This document shows positions 53,937 to 62,997 of a stretch of DNA of 64,000 nucleotides, one piece after another. Within the stretch, counting starts at the first letter, position 1. Each line of letters opens with the position of its first letter. Source of the stretch: an uncultured Sphingomonadaceae bacterium (GTDB taxonomy: Bacteria; Pseudomonadota; Alphaproteobacteria; Sphingomonadales; Sphingomonadaceae); contig CANMVC010000001.1 in assembly GCA_947501325.1 (NCBI GenBank), forward strand, positions 248,001 to 312,000. Direction: 5' to 3'. The notes below the pieces were generated by a model, which made no database searches, was not told the origin of the DNA, and saw nothing but the letters and a program-made list of their open reading frames with translations. A program made the position numbers and the translations under genes.

Positions 53937-54456
53937 TGGAACCCGTATGCGGGATATAGTCGGGCAGTGATTGGATAGAGGCATTTGCACGATCTGCCAG
54001 GACAGCAGCGATTGGTCCGCCATGAGCGATGACGACTATTTCCCTCCCCTTTGGTAGCGTGCGCCAGCCATCGAGCGCACGGTCAACCAACTCGCGGGTT
54101 GTTTCGCCTCCGCCCGGCCTGAAACAATCGGGATCATCAAGCATGCCGTCCATGGCGTTGCCGGTTTCGCGATAAATGCTGTTCCAGCTGCGCCCTTCCC
54201 AATTCCCGAAATCCCTTTCCCGCCAACGATGGTCGGGTAGTATCTCGGCCGACAACTGATCCGCCGCGCGCTGAGCGATGGTCCGCGTGCGTTTGCGATC
54301 GGAGTGGATGATCAGGTCGGGGGACAGCGTGACCAGCTCGTCCACCAACTCCGCCGCCATGCGCGCGCCCTCGCGGCTCAATCCCATATCGCTCGCGCCA
54401 TAGCAGCGCTTTTGCCAGTGCAGCGCCACTGGCGGATGCCGAACCAGCCAGATCAT
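53920..54456 (-). CDS. cobC: CobC-type histidine phosphatase (alpha-ribazole phosphatase)
   Basis: This 178-residue phosphoglycerate-mutase-fold protein is the last gene of the cobalamin operon. MIWLVRHPPVALHWQKRCYG holds the phosphohistidine His, ERDFGNWEGRSW and IVVIAHGGPIAAVLAD the second His. The catalytic start reads RHPP where most have RHG/RHA. It would remove the phosphate from alpha-ribazole phosphate or from adenosylcobalamin 5'-phosphate in the last step. The start at 54456 shares ATGA with the end of cobS. It overlaps the VTT gene by 17 bases. Confidence 0.85.
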   Translation of the reverse strand: MIWLVRHPPVALHWQKRCYGASDMGLSREGARMAAELVDELVTLSPDLIIHSDRKRTRTIAQRAADQLSAEILPDHRWRERDFGNWEGRSWNSIYRETGNAMDGMLDDPDCFRPGGGETTRELVDRALDGWRTLPKGREIVVIAHGGPIAAVLADRANASIQSLPDYIPHTGSITEMG

Positions 54457-55259
54457 GGACCGACAATGGCAAGCACCGCCAACAGAAGAATGAGTTGCCC
54501 CGCATAAGCAGCGAAACCGAGGCAATCGCCAGTACTACCGCCAAGCCGCCGCAACAGAAGCGCGCGGAACCAGAATAGAAACAGAGCTGCTCCTGCCAAT
54601 GCCAGCAAAGCCGGAACTATATGCCAGTAAGCGAAAAGGCCGATGACAGGCCCAGCGATCAGGCTGGCCCGGATCAAATCCTTTACATTGGTTCGATTGC
54701 CAACATCCTTTGCCAAACCGCCCTCCTGCGTTACTGCAGGAGCAACAAGCGCCATAACCGCAACCGCAAGCATCCGGCCGAAACAGGCGGATGCGATTAT
54801 GGCGATGATGATAACTTCCTGCGGCAAAGCGATCAGCAGAGCAGCGCGCAGGCCGACGGCCAGAAACAGGCCCAATGCGCCATAGCTGCCAATCCGGCTG
54901 TCTTTCATGATCCTTTGCGTCGACTTAGGATCATGGCCGCCACCAAAAGCATCGCAGAAATCAGCCACAGCATCTTCATGGAAGGCGCCCGTCAAACGCG
55001 CTTCTATCGCCAGCGCGATAATAACGGCAATGGCGCGTGGCCAGATATGGGCGCCGGCAACCAGAACCGCAGCAGTGATCAGGCCCACCAATGCGCCAAC
55101 CAGCGGGAACCAGACGACCGAACGCGACAGACCATGTCTTGCTTGCTCTGCGGTCAATCCGTTCAAGCCAGGCACGGGTATGCGGGTTAGAAACTGCACG
55201 GCCAGAAGTGGCGGCATCCACCACTTTAAACTTTTGGTGATCTCACCGGTAGCGGTCAT
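54453..55259 (-). CDS. cobS: Adenosylcobinamide-GDP ribazoletransferase CobS
   Basis: This 268-residue membrane enzyme has LAVQFLTRIPVP near the N-terminus, the CobS motif TGAFHEDAVADFCDAFGGG and IMKDSRIGSYGALGL, plus several hydrophobic helices. It joins alpha-ribazole to adenosylcobinamide-GDP to make adenosylcobalamin (phosphate). It overlaps cobT and cobC by 4 bases each, so the three are a tight translational unit. Confidence 0.95.
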   Translation of the reverse strand: MTATGEITKSLKWWMPPLLAVQFLTRIPVPGLNGLTAEQARHGLSRSVVWFPLVGALVGLITAAVLVAGAHIWPRAIAVIIALAIEARLTGAFHEDAVADFCDAFGGGHDPKSTQRIMKDSRIGSYGALGLFLAVGLRAALLIALPQEVIIIAIIASACFGRMLAVAVMALVAPAVTQEGGLAKDVGNRTNVKDLIRASLIAGPVIGLFAYWHIVPALLALAGAALFLFWFRALLLRRLGGSTGDCLGFAAYAGQLILLLAVLAIVGP

Positions 55260-56269
55260 GGTAGAATATCCGCAAGCTTGGCAACATCATTGAGCAACGC
55301 CGCTGCGCTATCCAGCACGGGTAAAGCGGTTAGCGCTCCCGTGCCCTCGCCAAGCCGCATGCCCCATTCGAGCAGCGGTTCGAGCGCGAGATGATCAAGC
55401 GCCACCCGATGCCCCGGTTCTGCTGAGAGATGGGCCGCTATCATGCGTTTTGTCGTTCCGGGTGCCAGACGTTCAGCAATCAACGCCGCTGCCGTGGTGA
55501 CATAGCCGTCCAGCAACAAGGTCGAACCCTGCTTCGCGCCCTGCGCATAATATCCCGCCATTGCGGCGATTTCAAAACCGGCAACTGCTGCAATGGCTGC
55601 GATGGGATCTTTGTCCCGCAACAGGGCTGCGCGCTGGGCGGCCTGCGTTACGATATCCCTCTTGCTATGCAATGTCGCATCATCCGCCCCCGCCCCACGT
55701 CCCGTGGCAATATCGGCATCTGCACCGGCAAGCAGAACCGTGAGGCACGCGGCGGACGTCGTATTTCCAATCCCCATTTCCCCGGCCAAAAGCAGGACAA
55801 AACCTTCCTCATGCGCGCGCGCCGCCTCTGCCTCACCCACGGCCCAAGCGTCCTGGAATTGTTCCACGGTCATAGCAGGCCCCAAAGCAAGGTCCGCTGT
55901 TCCAGCAGCCACCCGAGCGCTTTGGAAATTCCCTCTTGGCTGGTCCAGTTTTGGCGGCGCGATACTGCCGACATCAACCAGCTGTAGATCAGCGGATTGT
56001 GCAGCAGCCAAAGCGGAGCTGGTCGCCTTTTGCGCGATGATCGTTTCCATCATGACTGTCGTAACGGCCGACGGCCATGCCGACACCCCGCTTTCGACGA
56101 CGCCATGATCACCAGCGAACAATGTAATCCGGCGCGGCCTGGTGCGCGGGTGCAGCTTTTGCTGCGCGACCGCGAGGATGATCGCCAGCTCTTCCAAACG
56201 CCCCATACTGCCTTGCGGTTTGGCCAAGGCATTAAGGTGCTCGATTACCATTTCACGGGTCACACTCAT
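55256..56269 (-). CDS. cobT: Nicotinate-nucleotide:DMB phosphoribosyltransferase CobT
   Basis: This 337-residue enzyme has AKPQGSMGRLEELA, LFAGDHGVVESGVSAWP and EMGIGNTTSAACLTVLL, the CobT motifs. It makes alpha-ribazole 5'-phosphate from nicotinate mononucleotide and dimethylbenzimidazole, supplying the lower ligand base. The start overlaps the stop of the small ORF upstream by 4 bases (ATGA), and its own end overlaps cobS. Confidence 0.95.
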   Translation of the reverse strand: MSVTREMVIEHLNALAKPQGSMGRLEELAIILAVAQQKLHPRTRPRRITLFAGDHGVVESGVSAWPSAVTTVMMETIIAQKATSSALAAAQSADLQLVDVGSIAPPKLDQPRGNFQSARVAAGTADLALGPAMTVEQFQDAWAVGEAEAARAHEEGFVLLLAGEMGIGNTTSAACLTVLLAGADADIATGRGAGADDATLHSKRDIVTQAAQRAALLRDKDPIAAIAAVAGFEIAAMAGYYAQGAKQGSTLLLDGYVTTAAALIAERLAPGTTKRMIAAHLSAEPGHRVALDHLALEPLLEWGMRLGEGTGALTALPVLDSAAALLNDVAKLADILP

Positions 56270-56385
56270 TGCACAAACCGCATCTGTTTTTTCTCGATCC
56301 GGTCTTGCCGGCCATATGTGATCAGGTCTTCGCGAAAGTCATCATTGAACAATGGGACACCAAGATGCGGGCATTTCTCAGTCAT
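56266..56385 (-). CDS. 39-codon unknown ORF between cobQ and cobT
   Basis: The frame runs from an ATG overlapping the cobQ stop (56385) to a TGA overlapping the cobT start (56266). Both joints are ATGA overlaps, so it is translated in line with the operon. The product is 39 residues, beginning MTEKCPHLGVPLFNDDFRED and ending KKQMRFVQ. I recognise no family. Its FNDDFREDL stretch faintly resembles the start of BluB (flavin destructase), so it may be a remnant; this is a weak memory-based idea. The position is where cobU often stands, but it does not look like CobU. Confidence 0.5.
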   Translation of the reverse strand: MTEKCPHLGVPLFNDDFREDLITYGRQDRIEKKQMRFVQ

Positions 56386-57854
56386 CCCGCTTCTTCCGCA
56401 ATCGCAAGCAGACGATCCATATCTACAACTTTCTCCAATGCAGCGGCCAGTTCGTCCAGAGCGTTGTCAACAATCACGCCCTGTTCGTCACCATTGGATG
56501 ACACACCCAATCGCGCCAACCAAGCCTGCCTTTGCTCTGCAGCGTCAAACAGACCGTGAATATAGCATCCCGATATGCGGCCATCGCTACTAACCCTGCC
56601 GTCTTCACGCCCATCATCCAATCGCAGCATCACGGTGCTTCCCAAATCCCCCGTTTGAACATGGGTATCACCGACATGTATTTCATAACCGCTAAATTGC
56701 CGGTCTTCGGCGATGCTCTTGCCAGCAATGTTGGTCAAAGTCTTGGAAGGGGTCAGCACCGTGTTAACCGGCAGCAAAGCCAATCCATCAACCGTTTCGG
56801 CTGCACCTTCAATACCATCGGGATCGGCAATAGTCTGGCCCAGCATTTGATAGCCGCCGCAAATACCCAAAACATGGCCGCCACGCCGGACATGGGCGGC
56901 AATATCAATATCCCATCCCTGCGCGCGCAGAAATTGCATATCTGCTATGGTCGCCTTTGTACCCGGAATTATGATGAGCGACGCACTGGCCGGTATGGGC
57001 TCGCCCGGCGGCACCATATGCAGCTGCACTTGCGGCTCAAGGCGAAGCGGATCAAAATCATCAAAATTGGCGATGCGCGAAAGCATGGGCACAGCAATTT
57101 CGATGGTAGCATCACTTGCTTCCTCGGACCGTTGTAAAACGACCGCATCCTCCGCTGGCAATTTATGGATCATCGGCAGCCACGGAATGACGCCCAACCC
57201 CTTCCAGCCCGTGCGTTGCTCAATCGCGGTGTAACCGTCATCGAACAGACTCACATCGCCGCGAAACTTGTTGATCAGAAAGCCTCGGATCATCACCGCG
57301 TCTTCGTTGTCTATCACCGCCTTGGTCCCGACAATGGAGGCTATTACACCGCCCCGGTCAATATCGCCGATCAGCAGAACCGGAACGTTAGCTGCCCTTG
57401 CAAATCCCATATTGGCGATATCGCCAGCCCGCAGGTTAATTTCGGCCGGACTACCCGCGCCTTCCAAGACCACGATATCCGCTTCCGCAGACAGGCGATG
57501 ATAAGATGCCAGCACCGCGTCCAGCAGTGACTTTTTCTGATCGCGGAAATAGCTCGCATCGCCTGTATCATGAACCTTACCATGCACGATCACTTGCGCA
57601 CTTTTATCGGATTGCGGTTTGAGCAGAACCGGATTCATATCGACATGTGGTGCCACTCGGCACGCTAATGCCTGCAAGGCCTGTGCCCGACCAATTTCGC
57701 CGCCCTCAGGCGTTACGGCGGCATTATTCGACATATTCTGCGGCTTGAATGGGCGAACAGTCATCCCCCGGTTGGTCAGCAGCCGGCATATACCGGCAAC
57801 CAGCACCGACTTTCCGACATCAGAGCCTGTGCCCTGCAACATTACAGCGCCCAT
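56382..57854 (-). CDS. cobQ: Cobyric acid synthase CobQ/CbiP
   Basis: This 490-residue enzyme has MLQGTGSDVGKSVLVAGICR (P-loop) and KPQNMSNNAAVT at the N-terminus and a class I glutamine amidotransferase domain at the C-terminus, with the nucleophile Cys in HVLGICGGYQML and the His in GCYIHGLFD. It amidates adenosylcobyrinic acid a,c-diamide four times to give adenosylcobyric acid. The ATG 57854 is chosen; the frame opens much farther upstream inside cbiB. Its start overlaps the end of cbiB by 13 bases. Confidence 0.96.
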   Translation of the reverse strand: MGAVMLQGTGSDVGKSVLVAGICRLLTNRGMTVRPFKPQNMSNNAAVTPEGGEIGRAQALQALACRVAPHVDMNPVLLKPQSDKSAQVIVHGKVHDTGDASYFRDQKKSLLDAVLASYHRLSAEADIVVLEGAGSPAEINLRAGDIANMGFARAANVPVLLIGDIDRGGVIASIVGTKAVIDNEDAVMIRGFLINKFRGDVSLFDDGYTAIEQRTGWKGLGVIPWLPMIHKLPAEDAVVLQRSEEASDATIEIAVPMLSRIANFDDFDPLRLEPQVQLHMVPPGEPIPASASLIIIPGTKATIADMQFLRAQGWDIDIAAHVRRGGHVLGICGGYQMLGQTIADPDGIEGAAETVDGLALLPVNTVLTPSKTLTNIAGKSIAEDRQFSGYEIHVGDTHVQTGDLGSTVMLRLDDGREDGRVSSDGRISGCYIHGLFDAAEQRQAWLARLGVSSNGDEQGVIVDNALDELAAALEKVVDMDRLLAIAEEAG

Positions 57855-58795
57855 ATCAGCGCCCCCACCATGACCCATAACAACAGACAGGCACGAACAT
57901 AGATCGTAAGTGCAGCCGCCAGGTCTGCGGGTTTCGGACGCCGTCCGTCTCCCAATGTCTGCCGCGCTATCCATTCCCCTTCATAAGAGGCACCGCCGCC
58001 CATTTGCACAGCCAGAGCACCGGCCATGGCGGCCTCTGACCATCCCGCATTCGGGGAAAGATGTTTACGAGCATCCCGCAACATGACCCTCCACCCGCCC
58101 GGCGCGGCGACGCATATCAGGCAACCGGCAATCCGCGCCGGTACAAAATTCATAACATCATCGGCCCGTGCCGCTGCCCACCCAAAATGGCGATATCGCG
58201 CGTCCAGATGCCCGATTTGACTATCGGCCGTGCTAATCGCCTTGAAGACGAACAGGCCGGGCAAGCCAGCGATTAAAAACCAGATGGCAGGCGCCACAAT
58301 CCCGTCGCAAAGACTCTCCGCAAGACTTTCGGTGGCAGCCGCGGCAATGGCTTGTTCGTCCAGATCATCGGTATCGCGTCCGACGATCATCGACAGCGCT
58401 TTGCGCGCTTCAATTACATCGCCGTTCTTCAACGGTAACAATACCTCGCGGACGTGCAGATACAGGCTGCGCTGGGCTAGTCCCGTCGTGGCAATCACGA
58501 TCAACAGCGCCATTCCCAGCCAACCGGTCAGGGTAAATTCGAGCGCTAATCCAACTGTAGCGGGCAATGCGATCAGGATCAAAATCGTAGCTATTCCACT
58601 CCAACGTTGCATCAGGGCACTGCCCCTGTTCCAAGCTTTGTCCAAACCGCCGATCAAACGCCCAACCCAAACAACAGGATGGGGAATCCGGCGATGCAGC
58701 CTGTCAGGATATCCCAAAAGCGCCTCGACCATCAAAGCAGCGAGCAACAAGAGGGCATTGCTCCCGACAAACGCCGCGATAGTCGCTAGCACCAT
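57842..58795 (-). CDS. cbiB: Adenosylcobinamide-phosphate synthase CbiB
   Basis: This protein of about 317 residues has the CbiB motifs RIPHPVVWVGRLI, EARKALSMIVGRDT and ATESLAESLCDGIVAPAIWF, plus FVFKAISTADSQIGH and ARADDVMNFVPARI. Several membrane helices are present. It attaches aminopropanol (or its phosphate) to adenosylcobyric acid. The ATG at 58795 overlaps the btuD stop by one base; a GTG three bases earlier is also possible. Next to a threonine-phosphate decarboxylase gene in the same operon that supplies its substrate. Confidence 0.95.
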   Translation of the reverse strand: MVLATIAAFVGSNALLLLAALMVEALLGYPDRLHRRIPHPVVWVGRLIGGLDKAWNRGSALMQRWSGIATILILIALPATVGLALEFTLTGWLGMALLIVIATTGLAQRSLYLHVREVLLPLKNGDVIEARKALSMIVGRDTDDLDEQAIAAAATESLAESLCDGIVAPAIWFLIAGLPGLFVFKAISTADSQIGHLDARYRHFGWAAARADDVMNFVPARIAGCLICVAAPGGWRVMLRDARKHLSPNAGWSEAAMAGALAVQMGGGASYEGEWIARQTLGDGRRPKPADLAAALTIYVRACLLLWVMVGALIWAL

Positions 58796-59565
58796 CACAA
58801 ACGTCGGACCGGCACGACCAGAGGTTCGCCGGTGCTGCTCGTGGTGATCTGAACCTCAACGCCATAAGCCTGTCCCAGAACCTCTGCCGTCATCACTTTT
58901 TCGCGCGGGCCCGCAGCCAAAATAGCGCCCTCTTTTAGCACCATAATGTCATCGGCGATGCGCGCGGCCTGCGTGAGATCGTGGAGCACGACAATGACGC
59001 CATTTCCCGATTTGGCATAATTTTTCAAACGATCCAGAACATCAAACTGATGCGCAGGATCAAGGCTAGCCAGTGGTTCGTCCGCCAAAAGCCATTGCGG
59101 CTCTCCAGCTAAAACACGCGCCAGTAACACCCTGCCCTGTTCGCCGCCGGACAGGCGCAGGGCCTGACGGTCTGCAAGATCAGTGCAATCGGTTGCTGCC
59201 ATAGCCTTGGCGACTGCCTCACGATCCGTTGCGCCCATCCCCCAACGACCGGTGTGGGGCAGTCGACCCAGCCCGACTATGGTTTTCACATCAACGTTCC
59301 AGTGGATATCCGGACGCTGCGGCAACAGACCGATTAACCGGCCACGCTCCCTGCTTTCCAGTGACAAGAGCGGGAGGCCCTCTATTGATACCGATCCGCT
59401 TTGTGGTTCGCGGAGACCGACCAGACATGACAGCAAGCTGCTTTTACCGGCACCGTTGGCGCCCAATATGACGGTCACCCTGCCCGGCTGAAACTGGCCG
59501 CTAACGTCGTTCAATATCTTGCGCTCGCGCAGAGTTAGGGACAGGGCTTCGAACGAGAATGACAT
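58795..59565 (-). CDS. btuD: Vitamin B12 ABC transporter ATPase BtuD
   Basis: This 256-residue ATPase has Walker A ILGANGAGKSS, signature LSGGEQGRV, Walker B WLLADEPLASLD and the switch His in VVLHDLTQ. Position after a BtuF and a BtuC gene makes it the B12 importer ATPase. The start is ATG 59565, overlapping the btuC stop (59565-59567); the frame continues upstream inside btuC without conservation. It energises import of corrinoid. Confidence 0.93.
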   Translation of the reverse strand: MSFSFEALSLTLRERKILNDVSGQFQPGRVTVILGANGAGKSSLLSCLVGLREPQSGSVSIEGLPLLSLESRERGRLIGLLPQRPDIHWNVDVKTIVGLGRLPHTGRWGMGATDREAVAKAMAATDCTDLADRQALRLSGGEQGRVLLARVLAGEPQWLLADEPLASLDPAHQFDVLDRLKNYAKSGNGVIVVLHDLTQAARIADDIMVLKEGAILAAGPREKVMTAEVLGQAYGVEVQITTSSTGEPLVVPVRRL

Positions 59566-60533
59566 CAAGACAGCTCCCGATGCATCTTGAACAGTAACAA
59601 CATGAAAAATGGGGCGCCCAAAAGCGCCATGGCAATGCCTAACCGAAGCTCGCTCACACTGGGCAATATCCGGACCATGCTGTCGGCCACCACAATTAGC
59701 AAGGCCCCGGCCAGTGCCGAGGGCATCATGACCGCCGATGGCCGGTGGCCGGCAAAGGGGCGAACCAGATGCGGAACAATCAGTCCGACAAAGCCGATAA
59801 TACCGGCTGCGGCCACGGATGCACCAACGGTCAATCCTACACCAATCACGGCAAGCCATTGTAGCCGCAACACATTGACCCCCATGGACCGTGCGGCATC
59901 CTCTCCCAATGTCAGCGCATCCAGCGAACGGCCGGTGGCCATCAGAAATACCATACCGATCACGATTAGCGGAACGGCCAGTTTGACATCATCCCAACTA
60001 CGATCGGTCAGCGCACCCATTAGCCAGGTCACAATTTCCGTTGTCGCAAAGGGGGTCGGGGCCAAGCTGATCATCAAGGAGGTCAACGACCCTGCAAGGC
60101 TGGCGATAATTACTCCGGCCAGCGTGAATAGAATAAGGCTGCCCGAGCGACCAGACAGCAGCGCGAGCAAGCCCATACCTACACCGGCACCGATTAGCGC
60201 GAAGACCGGCAAGAGCCATGCGGTCATCGCAAAGCCAAAATAAAGGGATGTGACGGCCCCCAATGCGGCGCTGCTCGAGACCCCGAAGACACCGGGGTCG
60301 GCTAACGGATTCCTTAAATAACCTTGCATTGCTGCGCCCGCCATCCCAAGTCCAGCGCCAATGGCGGCACCCAGGATCGTACGCGGAATGCGAAGCTCCA
60401 TAATGATAAGCCCGCTCAAATCATCATTCCACCAAGTTGATGGCGCAACCCAGACTTTGCCAGCCGCCAGCGATAATAGCATCCCAGCCACCAGCGCGAT
60501 GGCCAACAGACCGTTCAGGCGAATAGCTTTCAT
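59565..60533 (-). CDS. btuC: Vitamin B12 ABC transporter permease BtuC (FecCD family)
   Basis: This 322-residue membrane protein has about ten helices and the FecCD motifs LRIPRTILGAAIGAGLGMAGA, MQGYLRNPLADPGVFGVSSSAALGA, GVNVLRLQW, and GFVGLIVPHLVRPFAGHRPS. It is the membrane part of the B12 importer, between btuF and btuD. It overlaps btuF by 4 bases. Confidence 0.95.
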   Translation of the reverse strand: MKAIRLNGLLAIALVAGMLLSLAAGKVWVAPSTWWNDDLSGLIIMELRIPRTILGAAIGAGLGMAGAAMQGYLRNPLADPGVFGVSSSAALGAVTSLYFGFAMTAWLLPVFALIGAGVGMGLLALLSGRSGSLILFTLAGVIIASLAGSLTSLMISLAPTPFATTEIVTWLMGALTDRSWDDVKLAVPLIVIGMVFLMATGRSLDALTLGEDAARSMGVNVLRLQWLAVIGVGLTVGASVAAAGIIGFVGLIVPHLVRPFAGHRPSAVMMPSALAGALLIVVADSMVRILPSVSELRLGIAMALLGAPFFMLLLFKMHRELS

Positions 60534-61408
60534 AGCGCTGCCTTCAACTTGCGCCGCGCGGCCGACAAGGTCGTAACGGCGTCAATGAGCGTTGGTCCGG
60601 CACAATGCAGCAACCGTGCGGGATAGTCGGCAATCATGATACGGTGGGATAGCTTTCTCATGACTGGATGAGACAACATTCGATCCCGTCTACCGGTTTT
60701 TGCTTCCATGGCGTTTGAAAACAGTAAATCCGGCGGGCGCGCCACCAAATGTTCTAGCGGCAAGATATCCCATCGGGTCAAACCATAAGTGCTGGTGACA
60801 TTTTCAAAACCGGTGCGCTGCAGCAGCTCATCCGGCAAAGTTCCGTCACCGGGCACAAGTCCGCCACTGCGCCAGATCAGGGCAGGAATTTTTTCGTCAT
60901 CGGCCGGTTTGGCTTTGATAAACGCATGAACGATACGCTGATTCAGCATAACCCCGCGCTGTTTGGCACCAACAATTTCCGCCAACTGGCTGATCTGCTG
61001 CTGGCTTTCGGCAACGCTTTGCGGAATTGACAGTTGGACCAGCGGGATACCCAATCGTTTGAGAGCCTGTGCGGTTGGTTGAGCCAGAATCGAGCCGGCC
61101 ACCACCAGGTCCGGGCGCATCGCCAAAATTTCTTCCGCTGTCCCTGATGTCGCAGGAAATTGCAGCGCCAAGTCCAGAGGAATGGAGGTTGCGCGTTTGT
61201 CATGGGAATAATGGCTGACCGATGCGATCTGTCCCTTATCCGCCAATTGCATCAACAAAGCATCTGCGCAGGGGTTAATCGATACAATCCGCTTTGGATA
61301 AGCGGGTATTTTTGCAGCCGCACTGCGCGTAACGACTTCTGCATCGACCACTATCGTGGGCCAAGCCAACATTGCCGTTGCGACTAGACAGGCAGCAATC
61401 CGCTTCAA
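60530..61408 (-). CDS. btuF: Vitamin B12 periplasmic-binding protein BtuF
   Basis: This 292-residue protein has a signal peptide ending VVDAEVV and the BtuF/FhuD fold: KRIVSINPCADALLMQL, MRPDLVVAGSI and DILPLEHLVARPPDLLF. It carries corrinoid from the TonB receptor to the BtuCD permease. The start is a TTG at 61408, overlapping the stop of cobO (61405) in TTGA. Confidence 0.9.
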   Translation of the reverse strand: MKRIAACLVATAMLAWPTIVVDAEVVTRSAAAKIPAYPKRIVSINPCADALLMQLADKGQIASVSHYSHDKRATSIPLDLALQFPATSGTAEEILAMRPDLVVAGSILAQPTAQALKRLGIPLVQLSIPQSVAESQQQISQLAEIVGAKQRGVMLNQRIVHAFIKAKPADDEKIPALIWRSGGLVPGDGTLPDELLQRTGFENVTSTYGLTRWDILPLEHLVARPPDLLFSNAMEAKTGRRDRMLSHPVMRKLSHRIMIADYPARLLHCAGPTLIDAVTTLSAARRKLKAAL

Positions 61409-62016
61409 TATTCAACACCCTTTTGGGCTTTGAATCCGGCCTTAAACGGATGCTTCACTTCTTCAAATTCGGTTACAAGATCGGCTATATCCATCAATGC
61501 CGGCTTGGCGTTCCGACCTGTAATGCAGATGTGCTTTTCCATCGGACGCTGTTTCAGAAACGCGGTCACTTCGCCAATATCCAGCGTGTCGTCCCGCAGC
61601 ACGATATTCAGCTCGTCCAGAATGACAAAGTCATATTCCGGATCCATGATCAATTCCCTGGAGCGCTCCCAGGCAGCCTTGGCCGCGGCAATATCTTGTG
61701 CGCGATCTTGTGTGTCCCAGGTAAAGCCATCACCCATGACATCCCACGTCAACAAATCGGGATTGGCTTCGAAAAAATTCTTCTCGCCGGTTTCCCAACT
61801 GCCTTTGACATATTGGACAATCGCGACCTTCATCCCCCAACCGAGCGAGCGAATGGCCATCCCGAAAGCGGAAGAGGATTTGCCTTTGCCATTGCCGGTA
61901 TGGACAATGAGCAACCCGCGCTCAATCGTTCGGCGCGCTTGAATTTTTGCCCGAGCGGCCTGCACGCGTTTCATCCGCGCGTTGTGCTTTGCATGCTCTT
62001 CATCAGTTTCGGTCAT
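61405..62016 (-). CDS. cobO: Cob(I)yrinic acid a,c-diamide adenosyltransferase CobO
   Basis: This 203-residue protein is the CobA/CobO/BtuR type adenosyltransferase. The P-loop HTGNGKGKSSSAFGMA, WDVMGDGFTWDTQD and VILDELNIVLRDD are all present. It transfers the adenosyl group from ATP to the Co(I) corrinoid. The ATG at 62016 follows the stop of the threonine-phosphate decarboxylase gene with a 4-base overlap. The frame starts earlier at 62073, inside that gene. Confidence 0.97.
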   Translation of the reverse strand: MTETDEEHAKHNARMKRVQAARAKIQARRTIERGLLIVHTGNGKGKSSSAFGMAIRSLGWGMKVAIVQYVKGSWETGEKNFFEANPDLLTWDVMGDGFTWDTQDRAQDIAAAKAAWERSRELIMDPEYDFVILDELNIVLRDDTLDIGEVTAFLKQRPMEKHICITGRNAKPALMDIADLVTEFEEVKHPFKAGFKAQKGVEY

Positions 62017-62996
62017 TGCGTATCTCTCCATTGGCTCAAAGCATCTTCCAGTCGCGTCCATTCCCCCTCGCAAGCCGGCAAGCCAAAGCGCAGCTGCGTG
62101 GCAGTATCGGAAAACGGCCGGACCAATATGCCCGACTGGCCCAGAATTTCAAATAATTCCCGTGCTTTATCATGAGAAGCTAAGCGAAACAGCGACGTTT
62201 CTCCAATGATATCAAGACCGGATTTCTCCAGCAATTTATCGAGCCGGTCAGCGGCCCTTTGCAGGCGGTGGCGCTGATTATCTTGCCATCGCTGGTCTTG
62301 ATAAGCAGCCAATCCCACCGTCACCGCGATGCCCGAAACCGGCCAGTCACCGAGCAGCGCGCGTAGCCGCTCCGCCACCGCGATATCAGCAATCACAAAT
62401 CCCAACCTTACGCCCGCAAGCCCATAAAACTTGCCAAAGGAGCGCAGGACAATCGCGTTACCCCGCTCTGGCAACAGGCTAACAACGGGTGCCACATCGG
62501 CAAAGGCTTCATCGACAATCACCTGTCCCTGTAGCGCTCGCAAGTGTTCTGGCTGCACAATCCGGCCATCAGGGTTATTGGGATTGGCGAGGACAATCAG
62601 GTCATATTTAGCCGCCGCCTCCAAGCTTATTTCCGCAGCCTCTGGCCAAGCCGCTTTATGGCCCGAATAAATCGGTATCAGCATCGCGCTGCGTTGTTCC
62701 GTGTATAAAGTACCGAGCAGCCGTATCGCCATATCGCTGCCAGGCACAGCCACAATTTCGGCGGGATTATCGACCCCAAATGCCCGGGCCGCCGTGGCCT
62801 CCAGACGTTCAAGCTCTTCCGGTTCTGGCAAACGGCTCCATGCGGCCTGCTCCATCTTGGGAACCGGATAAGCCCAAGGACTGATCCCCGTCGACAAGTC
62901 AATCCAAGGTTGGGGCGCGCGATCAAAACGCGCAGCCGCAGCCGCCAATCGTCCGCCATGGAAGCGGAACGGATCGGTGGCTGGGCTTTTGCTCAT
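62013..62996 (-). CDS. cobD: L-threonine-O-3-phosphate decarboxylase (CobD, PLP enzyme)
   Basis: This 327-residue PLP aminotransferase-fold protein has FHGGRLAAAAARF, WIDLSTGISPWAYP, LIVLANPNNPDGR, VIVDEAFADV and the PLP Lys in VLRSFGKFYGLAGVRLGF. It is the CobD/CobC-type decarboxylase that makes (R)-1-aminopropan-2-ol phosphate for CbiB. The ATG 62996 is chosen; the frame continues 69 codons upstream into the TonB receptor gene. It starts one base before the end of the receptor gene. Confidence 0.92.
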   Translation of the reverse strand: MSKSPATDPFRFHGGRLAAAAARFDRAPQPWIDLSTGISPWAYPVPKMEQAAWSRLPEPEELERLEATAARAFGVDNPAEIVAVPGSDMAIRLLGTLYTEQRSAMLIPIYSGHKAAWPEAAEISLEAAAKYDLIVLANPNNPDGRIVQPEHLRALQGQVIVDEAFADVAPVVSLLPERGNAIVLRSFGKFYGLAGVRLGFVIADIAVAERLRALLGDWPVSGIAVTVGLAAYQDQRWQDNQRHRLQRAADRLDKLLEKSGLDIIGETSLFRLASHDKARELFEILGQSGILVRPFSDTATQLRFGLPACEGEWTRLEDALSQWRDTQ

Positions 62997-62997
62997 A

